Assembly: GCA_937995535.1 (NCBI GenBank)
Contig: CALKJU010000046.1
Location: forward strand, 1-64,000
Source: an uncultured Alphaproteobacteria bacterium
Lineage (GTDB): Bacteria > Pseudomonadota > Alphaproteobacteria > Geminicoccales > Geminicoccaceae
Direction: 5' to 3'
Length of the DNA: 64,000 bases
Below, one piece after another: positions 53,731 to 62,043 of this stretch; within the stretch, counting starts at the first letter, position 1; each line of letters opens with the position of its first letter. The translations under genes were made by a program, and so were the position numbers. Below the pieces are notes generated by a model, which did no database searches, was not told the origin of the DNA, and was given only the letters and a program-made list of their open reading frames with translations.

Positions 53731-55554
53731 ATGAAGCGTGCCTTCCTCGCCGTCGGCCTGGCACTCCTCGCGGCGCTTGCGCAGGGGCTCGCGGCACCGC
53801 CCGCCGCCGCCGCCAACATCCTGGGCTGCGAGTTCGCCGATGCCGCCGACCTCGTCCGCCGCACCCGTCTGACCGGGACGCGGATCCTCGACATCAAGGA
53901 CCGCTTCGTCGCCGGGCTGGGCAACTACTACGCGCCGCTCGTGCCCTACGCGAAGCTTCCGCGCCACCTGATCGACGCCGTGGTGGTCAGCGAGGACCAG
54001 CGCTTCTTCGAGCATGACGGGATCGACTGGCGCGGCGTGCTGCGGGCGATGCTGGAGAACGCGCGCGCCGGGGCGATCCGCCAGGGCGGCAGCACGCTGA
54101 CCCAGCAGACGCTCAAGAACACCTGCTTTCGCGACGACGACGACCTGCTGCGCAAGGTCAAGGAGGTGCTGAGCGCGGCCGAGATCGAGGGCGCGCTGGG
54201 CAAGCGCGAGGTGCTCGAGGTCTACCTCAACAGCGTGCCGTTCGGTGGCGATCGGGTCGTGGTCCACGGCGTGCAGGCGGCGGCGCGCGTCTATTTCGGC
54301 AAATACGCCGAGGAGCTGACCGTGCTCGAGGCGGCCGTGCTGGCCCAGCTCCTGCCTGCCCCGAACCGCTACAACCCGCACAAGGCGCCCGAGCTCGCCC
54401 GCGAGCGCGCGTTGGCGCTGATCCAGCGCATGGTCCGCGCCGGACGGCTGCCCGCCGCGGCCGAACTCGTCGCCCAGCGCCAGGAGCTGCGCATCGCACC
54501 CTCGATCAGCGGCCTGCCCGGCTACTTCGCGAGTGGCCCGCAGCTCGCTTGGTACGCGCTCTGGGCGCGCGACGAGGCGCGCCGGACGGTCGGGCCGCAG
54601 GCCGGCGTTCTGACCGTCGCCACCACGCTCCGGCCCGGCATCCAGGCCGCCGCCGAGCGCGCGCTTGGCCAGGCCCTGCGCCGCCACGGCCAGGAGCACG
54701 CGATCGGCCAGGGGGCGGTGGTCGTGCTCAGCCACGCCGGCGACGTGCTGGCGATGGTCGGCGGGCGCGACTTCCGTACCCTCGAATGGAACAATGCCAC
54801 ACAGGCCCGCCGCCAGCCCGGCTCGGCCTTCAAACCGTTCGTCTGGGCGGCGGCGCTGGAACGTGGGCTCGCGCCCTCGAGCCGGGTTCTCGACCGGCCG
54901 ATCGAGCTGGGCGGTGTCACCATCGGCAACCATGACGGCCGCTACCGCGGCGAGGTGACGCTCGGCACCGCGCTCGCCTGGTCCTCGAATCCGGCGGCCG
55001 TGCGCCTCGCCCGGGGCCACGTGCCGCAGATCGTCGAGCTCGCGCACCGCCTCGGGATCGTCTCGCCGCTCGGCACGGACGCCGGGATCGCGCTGGGGAC
55101 CAGCGAGGTGACGCTGCTCGAGCTGAGCGCGGCCTACGCCACCATCGGCAATGGCGGGCGGCGCGTCACGCCCTCGGCGCTGCGCCTCGTGCGCGACAAC
55201 GACGACCGGATCGTCTGGTGTCGCCGGCCGCCGGAACGGCCGCGCGTGCTGCGCGCCGAGCACGCCGAGGCGCTGGCCCTGATGCTCCGCCAGGCGGTGC
55301 GCGACGGCACCGGCCGGCAGGCCGACCCGGGCTTTCCCGCCGCCGGCAAGACCGGGACGACCAACGACAACCGCGATGCGTGGTTCGTGGGGTTCACCGA
55401 CCGGTTCGTGGTCGGCGTCTGGCTCGGCAACGAGAAGCCGGTGCCGATGAAGGGTGTGAGCGGCGGCGGGCTGCCGGCGCGGATCTGGCGCGAAATCGTC
55501 CGCGCCGCGCACGAGGAACCGGTGATCCGTCCGGCCGGCTGTCCGGCGGGCTGA
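53731..55554 (+). CDS. Class A penicillin-binding protein (GT51 plus transpeptidase)
   Basis: A 607-aa bifunctional peptidoglycan synthase. The glycosyltransferase has the catalytic Glu88 in VVSEDQRFFEHDGID and RQGGSTLTQQTLKN; the transpeptidase has SAFK (nucleophile Ser), SSN and KTGTT. The N-terminus looks like a cleavable signal (hydrophobic, APPAAAA|N) rather than a long anchor, and the usual OB-fold insert is missing, so the protein is about 200 aa shorter than PBP1a. ATG at 53731 follows the dinB stop by 46 bp. Confidence 0.92.
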   Translation: MKRAFLAVGLALLAALAQGLAAPPAAAANILGCEFADAADLVRRTRLTGTRILDIKDRFVAGLGNYYAPLVPYAKLPRHLIDAVVVSEDQRFFEHDGIDWRGVLRAMLENARAGAIRQGGSTLTQQTLKNTCFRDDDDLLRKVKEVLSAAEIEGALGKREVLEVYLNSVPFGGDRVVVHGVQAAARVYFGKYAEELTVLEAAVLAQLLPAPNRYNPHKAPELARERALALIQRMVRAGRLPAAAELVAQRQELRIAPSISGLPGYFASGPQLAWYALWARDEARRTVGPQAGVLTVATTLRPGIQAAAERALGQALRRHGQEHAIGQGAVVVLSHAGDVLAMVGGRDFRTLEWNNATQARRQPGSAFKPFVWAAALERGLAPSSRVLDRPIELGGVTIGNHDGRYRGEVTLGTALAWSSNPAAVRLARGHVPQIVELAHRLGIVSPLGTDAGIALGTSEVTLLELSAAYATIGNGGRRVTPSALRLVRDNDDRIVWCRRPPERPRVLRAEHAEALALMLRQAVRDGTGRQADPGFPAAGKTGTTNDNRDAWFVGFTDRFVVGVWLGNEKPVPMKGVSGGGLPARIWREIVRAAHEEPVIRPAGCPAG

Positions 55555-55628
55555 GCCCGACGCCCCTTGCGGGGTCGACGCCCTGGTCGCACTCTCGCCA
55601 TCGCCCCAGCTCCCGGAGGACGCCCCGG

Positions 55629-56900
55629 ATGACCCTGCCAATCCGCTCCGCCCTCGCGCTCGCGCTTCTGGCGCTGGCACCCACGGCGCTCGCCCAGGAC
55701 AGGCCGTTCGCCGGGGTCAGGCTCACCGTCGCCTCGCAGAACGACCAGTTCGCCAACCCGATGGCCCGGCTGGCCGAGCGCTTCACCGCCGTGACCGGCG
55801 CCGAGGTGACCGTCGACATCCTGAGCTACCCGGAGCTGCTGACCAAGGTGACCGCAGACTTCGTTGGCAACACGCAGGGCTACGACGTGGTCACCATGGA
55901 CAATGTCTGGTCCGGCCAGTTCGCCGAGGCGGGCCACTCGGTGGTCCTCGACGAGTGGATCGCGCGCGACGCGGCGGAGATCGGCCTCGACGACATCTAT
56001 CCCGTGCTGATGACCTCGCTGGGCAACTATCAGGGCAGGCAGATCGCCTTCCCCTTCGCCGGCTACGCCAACGTCCTGGCCTATCGTAAGGACCTCTACG
56101 CGGCGGCCGGGCTCGAACCACCCCGGACGATGGGCGAGCTGATCGAGGCGGCCAGGAAGCTGACCGACCGCGGCGCCAACCAGTACGGCTGGGTCGCCAA
56201 CGGGCAGAAGGGGCCGGCGGTGGCGCAGGACTGGATGCAGTACAACGCCCAGCTCGGCGGCTCGATCCTCGACGCCCAGGGGCGCCCGGCGCTCAACTCC
56301 GCCGCCAACGTCAAGAGCCTGACCCTCTACAAGGAGCTGTTCGACACCACGGCCCCGCCCGGGGCGGTCGAGTTCGACTGGGGTGGGCGCGAGGAGAGCT
56401 TCCGCCAGGGCCTCGTCGCCAACATGCAGACCTGGTCGGTGGGCGCCGCCGGCTATGACGACCCGGCCCAGTCGCGGATCGTCGGCAAGGCCGGGATCAT
56501 GGTGGCGCCGGTCGCCGAGGGCATGGCCCCGACCTATGGGATCGGCGGCTGGGGCCTCGCGATCAACGCCGACATCGAGCCGCGGCAGCAGCAGGCGGCG
56601 TGGGCCTTCATCAAGTGGCTGACGAGCCCGGAGATCCAGAAGGAGATGGCGAAGCTGGGAGCCGGCGGCTATCTGCGCCGCAGCACCGTCAACGACCCCG
56701 AGCTGCAGCAGCAGTTCCCGTTCCTCCCGGTGCTCCACGAGAGCTTCGAGAACGGCAACGGCGAGTTCCGCCCGCGCATCCCGCAATATCCCGAGCTCCA
56801 GGACCTCCTCGGCACCGCGGTCAACGCCGTCCTGGTCGGCAACGCCGAGCCCCAGGCCGCCCTCGACGAGGCGCAGGCGAAGGCCGAGGGGCTGTTCTGA
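55629..56900 (+). CDS. Extracellular sugar-binding protein of an ABC importer
   Basis: A 423-aa family 1 solute-binding protein with a Sec signal (residues 1-22, ALA|QD). LTVASQNDQFANPMARLAERF, the FPFAGYANVLAYRKDLY hinge and GGWGLAINAD are typical of sugar- and polyol-binding members. No permease or ATPase gene lies beside it, so it is an orphan or its partners are elsewhere. Ligand unknown. ATG at 55629 lies behind GGAGGACG. Confidence 0.88.
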   Translation: MTLPIRSALALALLALAPTALAQDRPFAGVRLTVASQNDQFANPMARLAERFTAVTGAEVTVDILSYPELLTKVTADFVGNTQGYDVVTMDNVWSGQFAEAGHSVVLDEWIARDAAEIGLDDIYPVLMTSLGNYQGRQIAFPFAGYANVLAYRKDLYAAAGLEPPRTMGELIEAARKLTDRGANQYGWVANGQKGPAVAQDWMQYNAQLGGSILDAQGRPALNSAANVKSLTLYKELFDTTAPPGAVEFDWGGREESFRQGLVANMQTWSVGAAGYDDPAQSRIVGKAGIMVAPVAEGMAPTYGIGGWGLAINADIEPRQQQAAWAFIKWLTSPEIQKEMAKLGAGGYLRRSTVNDPELQQQFPFLPVLHESFENGNGEFRPRIPQYPELQDLLGTAVNAVLVGNAEPQAALDEAQAKAEGLF

Positions 56901-56988
56901 ACGGGCATGCCGGGCCGCGATCGGCGCTGCCGGAACCGTGCTGGGCCGACGAGAAGCCGGTGCGTCCTCCACCGATGAGAGCCGGCCC

Positions 56989-57180
56989 ATGCGCCCGATG
57001 ACCCGACGCTGCTTCGGCGCGGCGACGCTGCCGGTGCTGGGCGCGGCCTTCTCCTGCAGCTTCGGCGACGACGAGGACGACGACGAGAAGCCGGGCGACC
57101 AGCCGGCCGAAAGGAGACCCTCGAGTGAGGCACGATCGGCCCGGGCGGGCCCCGGCGCGCTCGCCGGTGACACCAGATGA
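56989..57180 (+). CDS. Possible small lipoprotein-like ORF
   Basis: A 63-codon frame in the 337-bp gap between the sugar-binding gene and tRNA-Pro. It starts MRPMTRRCFGAATLPVLGAAFSC, a hydrophobic stretch ending in a lipobox-like AFSC, followed by an Asp/Glu-rich run (GDDEDDDEKPG). The tail is Arg/Ala-rich and looks non-conserved. No homology recognised; could be chance. Nothing else was seen in the gap. Confidence 0.3.
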   Translation: MRPMTRRCFGAATLPVLGAAFSCSFGDDEDDDEKPGDQPAERRPSSEARSARAGPGALAGDTR

Positions 57181-57237
57181 GCGCCGCGCCCGGCGAGCTG
57201 AGTGCACCGGATCGGTCGCGATGACCCCGGACGGTGA

Positions 57238-57314
57238 TGGTCGGAGCGGCGAGATTTGAACTCGCGACCCCCAGTCCCCCAGACTGATGCGCTACCAGGC
57301 TGCGCTACGCTCCG
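57238..57314 (-). tRNA. tRNA-Pro (GGG)
   Basis: A complete 77-nt cloverleaf on the minus strand including the encoded CCA end (TGG at 57238-57240 on the plus strand). Acceptor stem CGGAGCG/CGCTCCG, T-arm with TTCAAAT loop, and a seven-base anticodon loop CTGGGGG giving anticodon GGG. It reads CCC and CCU Pro codons. It follows the fatty-acid/ihfA cluster, a common alphaproteobacterial position. Confidence 0.96.
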
Positions 57315-57376
57315 ACCGGGCGCTCAGGGCACGCTGGCCCTATAGCGCGCGGCCGGCGGCGTCGCAACGCGGCCGG

Positions 57377-57844
57377 TCAGCGCCGGGCGAGCTGGAGACG
57401 GTCCCTCAGCTCGATCAGCTCGTCGAGGATCGGGGCGAGCCGGCGGCGCAGCTCCTGAGCCGCGCCACGCGCCGTGGTCGGCGCCGACGGCGCCGGCGCC
57501 GCGACCTCGAGGCTCGCCTGCGCCGGCTGGGCCTGCTCGGCGGCGCCGCGCGCGCGGCGCGCCCGCAGCAGCTTCTGCGCGCCCTTGATGGTGTAGCCCT
57601 CGTCGTAAAGCAAGGCACGGATCTGGCGCAGCAGCTCGACGTCCTCGGGCCGGTAGTAGCGCCGCCCGCCGCCGCGCTTGAGCGGGCGTACCTGGGCGAA
57701 CTTGGTCTCCCAGAAGCGCAGCACGTGCTGCGCCACGTCGAGTTCCTCGGCGACCTCGCTGATGGTGCGGAAGGCGCTCTGCGACTTGGGGATGCGCGGC
57801 GCGGCCGCGGACTCGGGCGTGGTCGGATCGGCGGGCAGCGACAT
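57377..57844 (-). CDS. MerR-family transcriptional regulator
   Basis: A 155-aa regulator with a MerR helix-turn-helix at about residues 25-95 ([26 protein letters not shown], then [28 protein letters not shown]). The C-terminal part is a short Ala/Pro linker and one helix, with no effector domain. It overlaps ihfA by one base (ATGA) and is the standard gene after ihfA in alphaproteobacteria. Confidence 0.92.
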   Translation of the reverse strand: MSLPADPTTPESAAAPRIPKSQSAFRTISEVAEELDVAQHVLRFWETKFAQVRPLKRGGGRRYYRPEDVELLRQIRALLYDEGYTIKGAQKLLRARRARGAAEQAQPAQASLEVAAPAPSAPTTARGAAQELRRRLAPILDELIELRDRLQLARR

Positions 57845-58149
57845 CAGGACCGACCCGGGTGGCGGTTGATCCGGTCCTTGAGCACCTGCGAGGCGCGGAA
57901 GACGAGCACGCGGCGCGGCAGAATCGGCACCTCCTCGCCGGTCTTGGGATTGCGGCCGAGGCGTTGGCCCTTCTGGCGCACGCTGAAGGTTCCGAAGGAC
58001 GAGATCTTGACCGTGCCGTCGCGCAACAGCGAGCCGGTGATCTCGGCGAGGATCGCGTCGACCAGCGCCGCCGATTCGCTGCGCGACAGGCCGACCTCCT
58101 GGTAGACCGCCTCGGCGAGATGGGCTCGGGTGACCGTCTTCCCGGCCAT
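57844..58149 (-). CDS. ihfA: Integration host factor subunit alpha
   Basis: A 101-aa HU/IHF-family DNA-bending protein. [32 protein letters not shown] and [17 protein letters not shown] (with the Pro that intercalates into DNA) identify the alpha subunit. ATG at 58149 lies downstream of a good promoter (58183-58211) and after the fabH gene. Confidence 0.95.
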   Translation of the reverse strand: MAGKTVTRAHLAEAVYQEVGLSRSESAALVDAILAEITGSLLRDGTVKISSFGTFSVRQKGQRLGRNPKTGEEVPILPRRVLVFRASQVLKDRINRHPGRS

Positions 58150-58182
58150 CGGCGGCGCTCTCCCTGGCTCCGTGCCGAAAAA

Positions 58183-58211
58183 ACCTATGGTGAGCCAATG
58201 GGTTCCGTCAA
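58183..58211 (-). promoter_or_regulatory. Sigma70-type promoter of ihfA
   Basis: On the minus strand, TTGACG (58211-58206) and ATAGGT (58188-58183) are separated by exactly 17 bp. The start point would be near 58176, leaving a leader of about 27 nt before the ihfA ATG. It lets ihfA-merR be expressed apart from the plsX-fabH genes upstream. Confidence 0.6.
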
Positions 58212-58225
58212 TAGCGGCGGACCGC

Positions 58226-59197
58226 TCACCAGCGCAACAGCACCGCGCCCCAGGCGAAGCCGCCGCCCATCGCCGTGGCGCAGACGAGATGGCCCGGGCG
58301 CAGCCGGCCCTCGGCCACCGCATGGTCGAGCGCCAGCGGGATCGACGCGGCCGAGGTGTTGGCGTGCCGGTCGACGGTGACGACGACCTTCTCGGGCGGC
58401 AGGTCGAGCCGCCGGCCGACCGCCTCGATGATGCGCAGATTGGCCTGGTGCGGGACCAGGAGGTCGAGCTCGGCCAGGGACAGCCCGGCGTCCGCCACGA
58501 CCGCCGCCGCGACGTCGGCGAGATCGTGCACGGCGTGGCGGAACACCTCGCGGCCGTTCATCCGCAGGTGCCCGACCGGGCCGCCCTGGGACGGCCCACC
58601 GTCGACGTAGAGCTGCTCGTAGTGGCGGCCGTCGGCGGCGAGCCGGGTGGCGAGGATGCCGCGGTCGGCGGACGTACCGGCCTGGCGCTCGGCGCGCAGC
58701 AGCACCGCCCCGGCGCCATCGCCGAACAGCACGCAGGTGCCGCGGTCGGTCCAGTCGAGGATCCGGCTGAACGTCTCCGCGCCGATCACCAGGGCATGGG
58801 TCGCCTGCCCGAGACGCAGGAAGTTGTCGGCGACGGTCAGCGCGTAGGCGAAGCCGGCGCAGACCGCCTGGACGTCGAGCGCCGGCCCCGGCGGCAGGGC
58901 GAGCTTGCGCTGGATCGCGGTCGCCGTGGCGGGAAAGGTGTTGTCGGGCGTCGAGGTGGCGACGACGACGAGGTCGACCCGGCTCGGCGGCAGGTCGGCG
59001 CGCTCGAGCGCGAGGCGTGCCGCGGCGGCGCCGAGATCCGAGGTCAGCTCGCCCTCGGCCGCGATGTGGCGCTGGCGGATCCCGGTGCGCTCGCGGATCC
59101 ACGGATCCGAGGTGTCGAGCCGCAAGGCCAGCTCGTCATTGTCGACGACGCGCGTCGGCAGGCGTCCGCCGACGCCGCGCACCACGGAGCGGATCAA
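58226..59197 (-). CDS. fabH: Beta-ketoacyl-ACP synthase III
   Basis: A 323-aa enzyme that starts fatty-acid synthesis by condensing acetyl-CoA with malonyl-ACP. The catalytic triad is complete: Cys113 (VQAVCAGF), His250 (VPHQANLRI) and Asn280 (RHANTSAAS). The ATG at 59197 overlaps the plsX stop (ATGA). Confidence 0.96.
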   Translation of the reverse strand: MIRSVVRGVGGRLPTRVVDNDELALRLDTSDPWIRERTGIRQRHIAAEGELTSDLGAAAARLALERADLPPSRVDLVVVATSTPDNTFPATATAIQRKLALPPGPALDVQAVCAGFAYALTVADNFLRLGQATHALVIGAETFSRILDWTDRGTCVLFGDGAGAVLLRAERQAGTSADRGILATRLAADGRHYEQLYVDGGPSQGGPVGHLRMNGREVFRHAVHDLADVAAAVVADAGLSLAELDLLVPHQANLRIIEAVGRRLDLPPEKVVVTVDRHANTSAASIPLALDHAVAEGRLRPGHLVCATAMGGGFAWGAVLLRW

Positions 59198-60237
59198 GAG
59201 ACGGCTGCCTTCACGCCAAGTGGTTGAGCCGCCGCCAGCCGCCCCATCTCCTCGATGATCCGCTCGGTGGTCCGCTGCCGGACGAGGTCGGCGGCGACGC
59301 GCACTGCGCTGGAGAAGCCCAGCGCGTCGGTACCGCCATGGCTCTTCACCACGACCCCGTTGAGGCCGAGGAACATGGCGCCGTTGTAGCGGCGCGGGTC
59401 GAACTGGTCGCGGAGCGTCTGCAGCGCCGGGCGGGCGATCAGATAGCCGAGCCGGCCGCGCCAGGTCGAGGCGAAGGCGTCGCGCAGCGCACCGGTGAAC
59501 ATCGCGGCCGTGCCCTCGGCGATCTTGAGTGCGACATTACCGGTGAAGCCGTCGGTGACGACGACGTCGGCGGCGCCGTTGGTCACGTCGTGCCCTTCGA
59601 CGAAGCCACCGAAGTCGATGCTCAAGGACGACTCCTTGAGCCGTGCCGCGGCGCGGCGCACCACGTCGCCGCCCTTGAGCTCCTCGGTCCCGATGTTGAG
59701 CAGCGCCACGCGCGGCTTGGGCACGGCCAGGATGACCCGCGAGTAGACCTCGCCCATGACCGCGAACTGGACGAGATTGTCCTCGCTGCACTCGACATTG
59801 GCGCCGAGGTCGAGGACCACGACCGGCTTGCGCTGGGTCGGCAGGATCGCCGCGATCGCCGGCCGGTCGATCCCCGGCAGGGTGCGCAAGACGAGCGTCG
59901 CCATGCCCATCAAGGCGCCGGTGTTCCCGGCCGAGACGGCGGCGGCCGCGGCGCCCGCCTTCACCGCGTCGATGGCCAGGCGCATGCTGCTGTTGCGCCC
60001 CTGGCGCACCGCCACCGAGGGTCGCGCGTCCGCCGCGACGGCATGCGGGGTGTGGGTCAGCTCGACCTTGGCGGCCAGCTCCGGCATCCGCGCCAGCAGC
60101 GGCCGGACCACCGTCTCGTCGCCGAACAGCAGGAAGCGCAGCTCGGGCTGCCCGCGCAGCGCCGCGGCGGCGCCCTCGACGACGATCGCCGGTGCGTTGT
60201 CGCCGCCCATGGCGTCGAGCGCGATGACCAAGCTCAC
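59194..60237 (-). CDS. plsX: Phosphate acyltransferase PlsX
   Basis: A 347-aa enzyme converting acyl-ACP to acyl-phosphate for phospholipid synthesis. [12 protein letters not shown] at the start, SAGNTGALM, and [14 protein letters not shown] are diagnostic. Start is GTG at 60237 ([13 protein letters not shown]); the longer open frame has no conserved sequence and overlaps DUF177. It is 17 bp downstream of the DUF177 gene. Confidence 0.95.
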   Translation of the reverse strand: MSLVIALDAMGGDNAPAIVVEGAAAALRGQPELRFLLFGDETVVRPLLARMPELAAKVELTHTPHAVAADARPSVAVRQGRNSSMRLAIDAVKAGAAAAAVSAGNTGALMGMATLVLRTLPGIDRPAIAAILPTQRKPVVVLDLGANVECSEDNLVQFAVMGEVYSRVILAVPKPRVALLNIGTEELKGGDVVRRAAARLKESSLSIDFGGFVEGHDVTNGAADVVVTDGFTGNVALKIAEGTAAMFTGALRDAFASTWRGRLGYLIARPALQTLRDQFDPRRYNGAMFLGLNGVVVKSHGGTDALGFSSAVRVAADLVRQRTTERIIEEMGRLAAAQPLGVKAAVS

Positions 60238-60254
60238 GCTGCGGCTTCCGGCGG

Positions 60255-60761
60255 TCAGACCAGTTGGCGAGGCGCCGCGCCCGCGGCCGCGCGGTCCGGC
60301 TCGCCGGAGGGCTCGCACTCCGGAGCGCGCGGATAGGGATCGAGCGCGAGCGCCAGCTCCTCGGCGACGACCTCGCCGATGTCGATCTCGCGGCCGGGCA
60401 GCGGCTCGGGCTCGTCCGCCACGGGGTCGACAACGACCTCGCGGCCGGTCGGGCCGGCTGCGGGCGCGGCCGCGACGAAGAGCCGGCGGAAGTCGAACGC
60501 GAGGCTCGCCGGCACCGGTGCCAAGCTGACCACGCAGGCCTGGGTCACGGCCGCTTCGAGCCGACCCTCGACGACGACGCTGCCGCGTGCCTCACCCCGC
60601 CGGATCCAGCCGCTGGCCGCCAAGCGGTCGAGCGCCAGCAGGTCGAGGCGCCGCGCGAGCGCGGTGCGCTCGGCCGGCGTGGCATCGACGGCAAAGGTCA
60701 GCCCGGCGTGCGGCAGCGGCTCGACGACCAGGGTCCGCGTGAACTCGTTACCAGCCGACAC
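60255..60761 (-). CDS. YceD/DUF177 family protein
   Basis: A 168-aa protein related to YceD, which acts in 23S rRNA/ribosome metabolism. The block GRLEAAVTQACVVSLAPVPASL matches the family core (single Cys), and EVVAEELALALDPYPRAPEC the C-terminal block. In many bacteria rpmF lies between yceD and plsX; here the two are adjacent, the usual alphaproteobacterial arrangement. Confidence 0.9.
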   Translation of the reverse strand: MSAGNEFTRTLVVEPLPHAGLTFAVDATPAERTALARRLDLLALDRLAASGWIRRGEARGSVVVEGRLEAAVTQACVVSLAPVPASLAFDFRRLFVAAAPAAGPTGREVVVDPVADEPEPLPGREIDIGEVVAEELALALDPYPRAPECEPSGEPDRAAAGAAPRQLV

Positions 60762-60888
60762 GATCGATTCTCCGCGGAGGCCGTAGCATGGGCCTCGGGG
60801 TAGCTCTTGGCGGCCTGTGCGTCTTCGGCCCGCTTCGGCGGCACAGCAGCTCGACGGCCAACGACCTTAGGGGCGCGGCGGTGGAGGG

Positions 60889-61518
60889 TCAACGGCGTTG
60901 CTCTGGCGCTGGTGCCGCAGGCGCCGGCACCCGGCCCTCGAGCAGCTCGCTGATTGGTGCCGTGGCGAGGTGGGCGTCCAGCGCGACGATGTGGCGCGCC
61001 AGGGCAGCGCGCTGCACCGGATCCGGACCGCGGCCGTCGGGCCCGACATTGCGTTCGAGGATCTCGCCGACGGCCGCTTCGTCGCCGGCGGCGAGCGCGG
61101 CCTCGAGCGCGCTCGCCCGGGCGAGGAAGGTGGCGGCCACCGCCTGCACCCGCTTGCCGATCGACAGGTCGCCCACGCCGAGTTCGCGCAGCGTGCGGTC
61201 GATGTCCGCGAACATCAGGTCGAACAGCTCCTGGCCCAGCGCCTGGGCGTCGGCGCCGCCCAGTGCCAGCCGCCGCATCACCAGGGCTGCGTGCAGGGCC
61301 ACCATCTCGAAGCGTCCATCGACGTCGTCGGGCACGCCCAGCGCCGCGTAGAGGTGCGGCTGGCGGGCCAACGCGACCACCGCGCCGTAGAGGCGATGCG
61401 CGGCCTCGCGCCGCGCCAGGCGCGCCGCGCGCCGCTGCCGCCAGCGGCCGAGCGGACCCGGCCCGTCTTGTTGCGTCGCGCCCATCCGTGGTACCCGCCG
61501 CTGCTGTTGTTTCGCCAT
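60889..61518 (-). CDS. Ubiquinol-cytochrome c chaperone (Cbp3 family)
   Basis: A 209-aa protein of the Ubiq_cyt_C_chap family, relatives of which promote cytochrome bc1 assembly. HRLYGAVVALARQPHLYAALGVPDDVDGRFEMVALHAALVM is the family core. ATG at 61518 or 61485 can start it. It lies 127 bp upstream of the DUF177 gene on the same strand and is divergent from bamE with 24 bp between, so both promoters must sit within neighbouring coding sequence or be very compact. Confidence 0.88.
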   Translation of the reverse strand: MAKQQQRRVPRMGATQQDGPGPLGRWRQRRAARLARREAAHRLYGAVVALARQPHLYAALGVPDDVDGRFEMVALHAALVMRRLALGGADAQALGQELFDLMFADIDRTLRELGVGDLSIGKRVQAVAATFLARASALEAALAAGDEAAVGEILERNVGPDGRGPDPVQRAALARHIVALDAHLATAPISELLEGRVPAPAAPAPEQRR

Positions 61519-61542
61519 CGCTGCGAGCTAGGTGCGCGTCGC

Positions 61543-62019
61543 ATGTCGGCCAGCCTTCGTTTCTCCCGCGGCGTCGCCTTGGTGGCGCTCGGCCTCGCCG
61601 GGTGCTCGCCGCAGGTCACCAACCAGGGCCATCGCCTCGATCCGGACAGGCTCGCGGCGATCCAGCCGGGCGTGACCAGTCGCGAGCAGGTCTACCGGCA
61701 GCTCGGCTCGCCATCCTCGATCGGCACCTTCGACCGCGAGCGCTGGCATTATATCAGCCAGCGCATCGAGCAAATGTCCTTCTACCAGCGCGAGGTGACC
61801 AACCAGGACGTGGTCACGATCGAGTTCGACGACAGCGGCATCGTCCGCGACGTGCGGACCCGGGATCTTAGCGCCGCGCTGGCCGTCGAGCCCTCGCCCG
61901 ACGCCACCCAGACCCTCGGCAACGAGCTGACCCTGCTGCAGCAGCTTCTCGGCAACATCGGCCGCTTCAATACCCAGCCGCAGGACCGCGGACTCCAGCC
62001 ACGAGCTCCAGGGCCCTGA
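61543..62019 (+). CDS. bamE: Outer-membrane assembly lipoprotein BamE (SmpA/OmlA)
   Basis: A 158-aa lipoprotein with lipobox LAGC (near residue 20). LDPDRLAAIQPGVTSREQVYRQLGSPSSIGTFDRERWHYIS is the SmpA/OmlA core. It belongs to the BAM complex for outer-membrane protein insertion. The C-terminal extension (LLGNIGRFN) is typical of alphaproteobacterial versions. ATG at 61543. Confidence 0.92.
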   Translation: MSASLRFSRGVALVALGLAGCSPQVTNQGHRLDPDRLAAIQPGVTSREQVYRQLGSPSSIGTFDRERWHYISQRIEQMSFYQREVTNQDVVTIEFDDSGIVRDVRTRDLSAALAVEPSPDATQTLGNELTLLQQLLGNIGRFNTQPQDRGLQPRAPGP

Positions 62020-62043
62020 TCCTCGGCCCCGTGCCGGCGGGGG

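Noticed and set aside
60237-60255. Missing rpmF between DUF177 and plsX
   Set aside because: Adjacent DUF177 and plsX without rpmF is normal in alphaproteobacteria, so this is not a deletion worth reporting.
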